A DNA stretch of 64,000 bases from Sorangium sp025924095 (GTDB lineage Bacteria; Myxococcota_A; Polyangia; Polyangiales; Polyangiaceae): assembly GCF_051521505.1 (NCBI RefSeq), contig NZ_CP150356.1, positions 2,418,001 through 2,482,000 on the forward strand, read 5' to 3'. Numbering within the stretch: the stretch's first letter is position 1; each line of letters begins with the position of its first letter. The translations under genes were made by a program, and so were the position numbers. Positions 59,569 to 64,000 of the stretch are shown one piece after another. Below the pieces are notes generated by a model. That model did not search any database. It saw only the letters and a list, made by a program, of their open reading frames with translations, and was not told the DNA's origin.

Positions 59569-60168
59569 CTAGGATACCGAGGCGTCGGGGTTCACCACCA
59601 CCTGGTACTGGCGTCCCGTGGACAGCACGCTCAAATCCATGCCCTCCTTGAGCGGTACGCGCGTCCGCGTGAGCTGGTGGCCGGGTAAGCAACATGCGAG
59701 GGTGAAGGCCGCGTCCCAGCGCAGCCGATCGAGCACCCTGTCCATGTGCACGTGGGCGTGGACGAACGTGACGAACACCGGCCTCGGGGGCAGGGCATTG
59801 AGCTGGTCCGCGACGTCGTCGATGCTGGCCTTGAGCCACGCCAGGCGCCGGACCCCGAAGCGATCGCGCCACGCCTCCACCAGGCCCACGTTGAGCAGCG
59901 GATCGACGCTGATGTTGTCCGCCTCGCTCTTCAGCGAAAAGAGGGCGCCGGTCCTCGCGTGGGCCCCGTCCCCGACGTGAATGACGCGACATGGGCGGCC
60001 TTTCGGCAGGAGGGGCCGAAGGTGGCAGAGGGCAGAGTAGCTCTCGGTCATTTCCTTGGCGGGCTTTGTCGCTTTTGCGAACAAGGGCCACAGCGCTTCG
60101 AAGGAGCTCCTTCGCATCAGCCGGTCCAGGTAGTCGCCGTTCGGGGGCTGCGCGTCGGTGCTGGCCAT
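59569..60168 (-). CDS. Hypothetical protein with methyltransferase-like Rossmann segment
   Basis: 199 residues, cytosolic. One strand and turn, CRVIHVGDGAHARTGALFSL, look like a Rossmann SAM-binding glycine loop, followed by ISVDPLLNV and VFVTFVHAHVHMDRVL. No full methyltransferase motif set; the assignment is tentative. Confidence 0.5.
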   Translation of the reverse strand: MASTDAQPPNGDYLDRLMRRSSFEALWPLFAKATKPAKEMTESYSALCHLRPLLPKGRPCRVIHVGDGAHARTGALFSLKSEADNISVDPLLNVGLVEAWRDRFGVRRLAWLKASIDDVADQLNALPPRPVFVTFVHAHVHMDRVLDRLRWDAAFTLACCLPGHQLTRTRVPLKEGMDLSVLSTGRQYQVVVNPDASVS

Positions 60169-60400
60169 GGAGGCTGTCTATAGCAGAGCTGCCGCGATCC
60201 GCGCGGACCTCCCGTCGGAGGACCGAAGCCGCCGCGGGCCTTCCCGTGGCGAGCTGCAGCGAGCGGCCTCGGGGCCGTGCCTCCAGGAGCAGGCCGCTTG
60301 CCAGGCGGCCGTGCCGACGCAGAGGCCCAGGTCGGCGCCCCCCAGCGCCGCGCACCTCGGACGCGCTGCGATCCCTTCGCCCCCATGCCGGGAGCGTCGG

Positions 60401-61600
60401 TCAGGCGGGCTGGGAGAGCTGCTTCGTCACGTCCTCGTGCCAGTGGGCAGGGGCCGACGCGGACGCGAGCGCGATGGTGGGAAAGCCCGGAAACCTGGCG
60501 CCCGAGGACGCAGCCACCGCCGCTTTCACGTTGATGGATCGCATGATGCCGTTGAACGCGGTAGTAAAGTAGAGGTCCTGATGCGTGTGGTCGCGGACCA
60601 GCGACCACATCGTCCAGTCTCCAACGGCGAGCTGCGTGGACGGGCTCGCGGACGGCGCCAGCAGGGTCCCGTACGGCGTCGCCATGACCACCTGAACCAG
60701 CTGCATCGCGATGTTGACGACGGTCTGCACGGGATCGGAGCCGCCGGTGGCCCCGCCGGGAGCGGGCAGCCATCCCGAGCCGTCCGAGGGGAGGCGATGC
60801 ATGCCCTTGACCCACGTCGCGGCGCGCACGAACCGCGAGGAGGACATGGGATCTCCCGGCATCCCCACGAGCCCGCTCCCCACCGGGGGGCCGCTGCTCA
60901 CGACCGCGGTCTGCGCACCGACGGTGTCGAGGTGCGGGTAGAGCGCGAGGTTGGCGAGCTGCCAGGGATAGGGCGGCGCGTTCGTGAGGACGCCGTCGGA
61001 GCTGTCATAAACGTTCATGGCCCCGTCGACGAACTCGATGACGACGCTCGCGCCCGTCGCGTCCGTCACGATGTAATGGAGCGGCAGGTAGACGTCCTCG
61101 GCGGTCGGGCCGAGCGGAAGGCGGGGGCCGACGGGGAGAGGTCCGTCGGGGGTGGGGGGCCCCATCACGTTGATCCCGGCGGCCCCGGCCTGGAGCGTGG
61201 CCTTGAGATCCGACACCCGGGCGAAGCTCCCCACGATCCACGCCACGAAATCGGTGAACCACACGTTGTTGGACGGGCCCCCCGAGAGGGGATACGCCGT
61301 CCCCGGCAACCAGAGCGCCGCAGCAGACAGGCCCTCTTCGTTCAACCCGTCCAGGAAACAGGGGGCCTGAGCGAAGCCCTTCGGCTCCGGGCCGACGCCG
61401 ACGAATCCGAACTTGTTGCTCCACTCGAGCGGATGTGGGACGGGAGGAGAGACCAGGGGGAAGCTCTGCCCGGGCGGGACCACGTAGATGTTCGTCCCCA
61501 GGGTGCCGGCGAGCTCCAGGCATCGAGCGCTCGCGTGCACCTTGCCCTGCGAGGCGTCACCAGGGACCTTGGGAACGGACAGCAAAAGATTCGTGCACAT
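60401..61600 (-). CDS. Linear amide C-N hydrolase / choloylglycine hydrolase-type Ntn enzyme
   Basis: 399 residues starting MCTN: after removal of Met, Cys2 becomes the N-terminal nucleophile, the hallmark of this Ntn family (penicillin V acylase, bile-salt hydrolase). Further family motifs: ASARCLELAG, LNEEGLSAAALWLPG, and NAPPYPWQ near residue 200. No signal peptide, so cytosolic unless exported otherwise. Homologues hydrolyse penicillin V, bile salts or N-acyl homoserine lactones; the substrate here is unknown. Confidence 0.85.
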   Translation of the reverse strand: MCTNLLLSVPKVPGDASQGKVHASARCLELAGTLGTNIYVVPPGQSFPLVSPPVPHPLEWSNKFGFVGVGPEPKGFAQAPCFLDGLNEEGLSAAALWLPGTAYPLSGGPSNNVWFTDFVAWIVGSFARVSDLKATLQAGAAGINVMGPPTPDGPLPVGPRLPLGPTAEDVYLPLHYIVTDATGASVVIEFVDGAMNVYDSSDGVLTNAPPYPWQLANLALYPHLDTVGAQTAVVSSGPPVGSGLVGMPGDPMSSSRFVRAATWVKGMHRLPSDGSGWLPAPGGATGGSDPVQTVVNIAMQLVQVVMATPYGTLLAPSASPSTQLAVGDWTMWSLVRDHTHQDLYFTTAFNGIMRSINVKAAVAASSGARFPGFPTIALASASAPAHWHEDVTKQLSQPA

Positions 61601-61746
61601 CTCGACCTCCTATGTGATGGTGAAACGACGGACGAGCCTTCTGGCTCACGGATCTGAGCGTCCTCACCTGCCTCGGTACCCGACAGACTGGAACGAGCTC
61701 GGCTTGCGATCTCCCGTCGGTGCTTCGTCGACCCGATCCTACCCGT

Positions 61747-61791
61747 TGTCGATCTCGATCTCGATCTCGATTTCGTTTACAAAATAAACGA
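61747..61791. promoter_or_regulatory. Operator-like dyad and hexamer repeat in divergent promoter
   Basis: In the 356-bp gap between divergent genes (61600 minus, 61957 plus). TCGTTTA-CAAAA-TAAACGA (61773-61791) is a perfect 7-bp dyad with a 5-nt spacer, rare AT-rich sequence for this genome. Just before it TCGATC is repeated (61749-61770). Could be a repressor site or promoter element. Confidence 0.5.
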
Positions 61792-61956
61792 GTCCTCGAC
61801 CTGCAGATACCCCGGATCGAAGCGCTCGGATCGTGCGTTCCCGGACCCGCGCCGCCAGGACAAAAGGGCCACGCAGCGCGCAACGGCCTTCGCCGGGCCC
61901 GGCGAGGGGGAGGTCCGACGCCCTCGCGTCGCCTCCTCGCCGTGGTAAAGGAGCGC

Positions 61957-62343
61957 ATGCACAAGAGCCGCCTGGCCGGGTTCATCATCGACTGCCGTAC
62001 CGACGATCTCGACGGCGCCGCGAGCTTCTGGAGCGCGGCGCTCGGGATGCGATCGCGTGGCCGCGACGGCGAGGCCTACGTCCGCCTGGACGCCGCGGAG
62101 CGCGATCTCGTGGTCGAGGTGCAGGGCGTGAAGCACGGGAGCCGCGTGCACCTCGACATCGAGACCGACGACATCGAGGCCGAGGTGCGCCGCCTCGAGC
62201 GGCTCGGCGCCAAGCGGGTCACGCAGGCCGGGACGTGGTGGGTGCTCGACGCGCCGACCGGCCAGCGCTTCTGCGTGGTGAAGGCTCCTCGCCCGGACGC
62301 GCCCGGATTCTCCACATGGGACGACGAGGGGAACCCCCTGTAG
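61957..62343 (+). CDS. VOC/glyoxalase-like protein
   Basis: 128 residues, RBS AAAGGAG, ATG 61957. Two beta-alpha-beta-beta-beta modules of the vicinal oxygen chelate superfamily: FIIDCRTDDLDGAASFWSAALG (first) and VHLDIETDDIEAEVRRLERLGA (second), ending GQRFCVVKA. VOC proteins bind metal and act as isomerases, dioxygenases or resistance proteins; class here not determinable. Confidence 0.85.
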   Translation: MHKSRLAGFIIDCRTDDLDGAASFWSAALGMRSRGRDGEAYVRLDAAERDLVVEVQGVKHGSRVHLDIETDDIEAEVRRLERLGAKRVTQAGTWWVLDAPTGQRFCVVKAPRPDAPGFSTWDDEGNPL

Positions 62344-62668
62344 AACGACCGCTACCTCGTTTCGAACGTCAACGGCAATCCGAACGACGGCGCCAAGGCG
62401 CAATGGCGCAAAGGCGCAGAACGACAGAGAGGGAGAGAATGAGCTGGCCAGGATCGCCGTCGACGCGGCGATCGAGGTGCATCGTGGCCTTGCCGCCTTG
62501 GCGTTGAATTCTGGTTTCGCGCTGCGGCAAGTCATTATGCTCTTGCTCGAACCATGCACCCACGGAGTCTGCAGAGGAGCCGGCGCCCGGGTCGTGCCCT
62601 CCTCTGGGCTGCCTGTTCCATGGTCCCGCTGGATGGCCCCGGTCCGGAAAAATCGATACCCTATCCGC
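62344..62668. other. Intergenic region with GGCGCAA-type repeats
   Basis: AAGGCGCAATGGCGCAAAGGCGCAG (62396-62420) is a short direct repeat, next to a broken GxxExxY-type gene (62435-62494). Confidence 0.5.
62435..62494 (+). pseudogene. Remnant of a GxxExxY-family gene
   Basis: About 20 codons read ENELARIAVDAAIEVHRGLA, a close match to the conserved N-terminus of GxxExxY proteins (ENELAR...DAAxEVHRxLG), and then the similarity stops. The rest of the gene is missing or changed. No role implied. Confidence 0.55.
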
Positions 62669-63604
62669 ATGCGCCAGCCTGCATCGTCCCTCGCCGCCCT
62701 CTCTCTCGTGCTCTCGCTCACCGCGCCGGCGCTCGCGGCGGAGACCGTCGCGGAAGGGCAGTGGGCGAAGTCCCATGGCTTCCGTCTCGGCATGGAGGCG
62801 GACGTGCTCACCCGCACCATCGAGGCGAACCTCCCCGGCCGGGAGACCGCGAGCGGCGACGGGACGAGCGGCGGCGTGGAGGGGAGCTCCTTCGTGGCGT
62901 CCTTCGCGGTGGTCGCCCAGATCCAGCTCGTCGCGGGGCTCCACCTCGACGCCGAGCTGCCTTTTGCGTACGGGAGCACCCAGGCGAGCGCGCCCGGCCC
63001 GGCGGAGCACGACGCGGCGACCGTCGCGCCGGAGCTCGCGGGGTTCTTCTTCGGCAATCCCTCGATAGGACTCCACTACTCCGCGAGCATTCTCCCCATG
63101 ATGATGCTCATCGGCGGGCTCTCGGCCTCCATCCCCATCACGCAGGATCCGTCCGACGACACGAAGGCGGCCGCGGCGGCGGCGCTGGCCGTGCGGGGGT
63201 ACTTCGACTCGCAGCGAGCGCTCCTGGAGCACGTCCCGCTGCGGGCCCGCGGCGGCATCGAGCTGCGCCCGATCGAGGCGTTCTATGTGCGGAGCGATCT
63301 CGTGACGATGCTGGCCATCCCGACGGACAGCGGCGACACGGAGCTCCTCATCGAGCAGAGCAACGAGGCGGAGCTGCGCAGCGTGGGCGGGTTCGGGGTC
63401 GGCGCGCGGCTCCAGGCCGCGTTCCCGCTCATGGAGACCGACAAGCTCCAGCTCGCGGCCGAGCCCTTCGTCGGGGTGGAGCCGCCCACGTCGGGCCTGT
63501 ACTTCCGGGCCGGGCTGCTCGTGGCGCTGGACGAGCCGCTCGGGTTCGGTCTGGAGCAGGGCAAGCTCGCGACGGTCCGTGTCGCGCTGGGGGGCAGATT
63601 CTGA
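62669..63604 (+). CDS. Probable outer-membrane beta-barrel protein
   Basis: 311 residues from ATG 62669 with a Sec signal peptide cleaved after LAA (about residue 24). The mature part has alternating polar/hydrophobic strands, Gly- and Tyr-rich (LHLDAELPFAYGST, FGNPSIGLHYSASI, AEPFVGVEPPTSGLYF) and ends in Phe (RVALGGRF), the usual C-terminal signal of outer-membrane barrels. No family match. Confidence 0.7.
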   Translation: MRQPASSLAALSLVLSLTAPALAAETVAEGQWAKSHGFRLGMEADVLTRTIEANLPGRETASGDGTSGGVEGSSFVASFAVVAQIQLVAGLHLDAELPFAYGSTQASAPGPAEHDAATVAPELAGFFFGNPSIGLHYSASILPMMMLIGGLSASIPITQDPSDDTKAAAAAALAVRGYFDSQRALLEHVPLRARGGIELRPIEAFYVRSDLVTMLAIPTDSGDTELLIEQSNEAELRSVGGFGVGARLQAAFPLMETDKLQLAAEPFVGVEPPTSGLYFRAGLLVALDEPLGFGLEQGKLATVRVALGGRF

Positions 63605-63648
63605 GTCTCCGCTGAGGCAGTCGTCGACGCGGCGATCGCCGCCGTCCG

Positions 63649-64000
63649 TCACTGGCAGGGGGCGTCGCCGACCGCCGCGGCGCACATGCTCGGATCCGCG
63701 AACGCGCGGCTGACATGGAGCAGCCGGCAGGCGAGCGTGTCGCCGTCGGCGCTCGCGACGGCGTAGCCGGAGTCGTGGCCCGCTCCCGACACCGCGCCGC
63801 ACTCGCCCTCGCACACGGCCCGGTCCCCGCCGAACAGCTCGTAGAAGGCGTCATTGCAGGCCGCCTCGAGCAGCGTGCAGTACGACGCGCAGTTGCCCGT
63901 GGTCGTGGCGTCGCTGTCGGTCCCGCAATGGCCGTCGCCGCCCGGGCCAGCGTGCCCGCAGTGGGTGTCCGGAGCCAGCATGGCGCTGTAGGCGTGGTAC
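63649..64000 (-). CDS. Cys-rich protein, C-terminal part (runs off window)
   Basis: Over 115 residues readable on the minus strand and open at the right edge. Cys-rich (THCGHAGPGGDGHCG, ASYCTLLEAACNDAF, CEGECG, CRLLHVSRAF) with spacing typical of small disulfide-bonded surface domains. The first ATG visible (63981) is probably internal. No family assigned. Confidence 0.6.
   Translation of the reverse strand, partial: YHAYSAMLAPDTHCGHAGPGGDGHCGTDSDATTTGNCASYCTLLEAACNDAFYELFGGDRAVCEGECGAVSGAGHDSGYAVASADGDTLACRLLHVSRAFADPSMCAAAVGDAPCQ

Overview
The window is very GC-rich DNA, with almost every wobble position G or C, from a delta-proteobacterium/Myxococcota of the Sorangium/Polyangium type. This is an inference from three things: many lipoproteins with long Gly/Ser/Thr linkers just after the lipobox, a MYXO-CTERM-like C-terminus on a DUF4114 protein, and MopE-like and Cys-repeat surface proteins. 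No rRNA, tRNA or CRISPR array was recognised.

Left part (1-36.9 kb) is mostly chromosomal. It holds a TIR-domain gene cut by the window edge, an SDR epimerase, a CotH-type lipoprotein, a DUF4114/MYXO-CTERM surface protein, the GTPase Obg, a receiver-PAS-histidine kinase, a diacylglycerol-kinase-like enzyme, myo-inositol-phosphate synthase, and a Uma2-type nuclease. A divergent diheme cytochrome / sugar dehydrogenase pair follows. Next come a coupled nuclease-like/PIN gene pair, a luciferase-like monooxygenase, HEAT-repeat and arrestin-like proteins, a TerB-like protein, purE-purK, a coupled pair of membrane proteins, a vWA lipoprotein and a giant HEAT-type protein. Palindromes and tandem arrays lie between several of these genes.

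Middle part (36.9-55.1 kb) is accessory and has the clearest signs of transfer. It contains an IS91-type transposase with a frameshifted tyrosine recombinase, a truncated sigma factor, an IS66 remnant, and stretches of lower GC. The core is a three-gene minus-strand operon (51.9 to 42.7 kb). It encodes a 1171-aa Tat-exported lipoprotein, a 1338-aa protein with no recognised family, and a lipoprotein joining a cupredoxin fold to a glucose/sorbosone-dehydrogenase propeller. Two paralogous Cys-rich secreted mini-proteins (111 and 113 aa) lie on either side. The same 19-bp insertion-sequence end occurs in the same orientation at 41.93 and 54.86 kb, bracketing the operon. This is the best candidate for an undescribed system; its function is unknown.

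Right part (55.1-64 kb) is again high-GC. It holds a 43-bp tandem palindromic array, a YdjM-like membrane hydrolase, a small lipoprotein, a GH30 glycosidase lipoprotein, a possible methyltransferase-like protein, an Ntn-type linear amide hydrolase, a VOC protein, a probable outer-membrane protein, and a Cys-rich protein that runs off the end.
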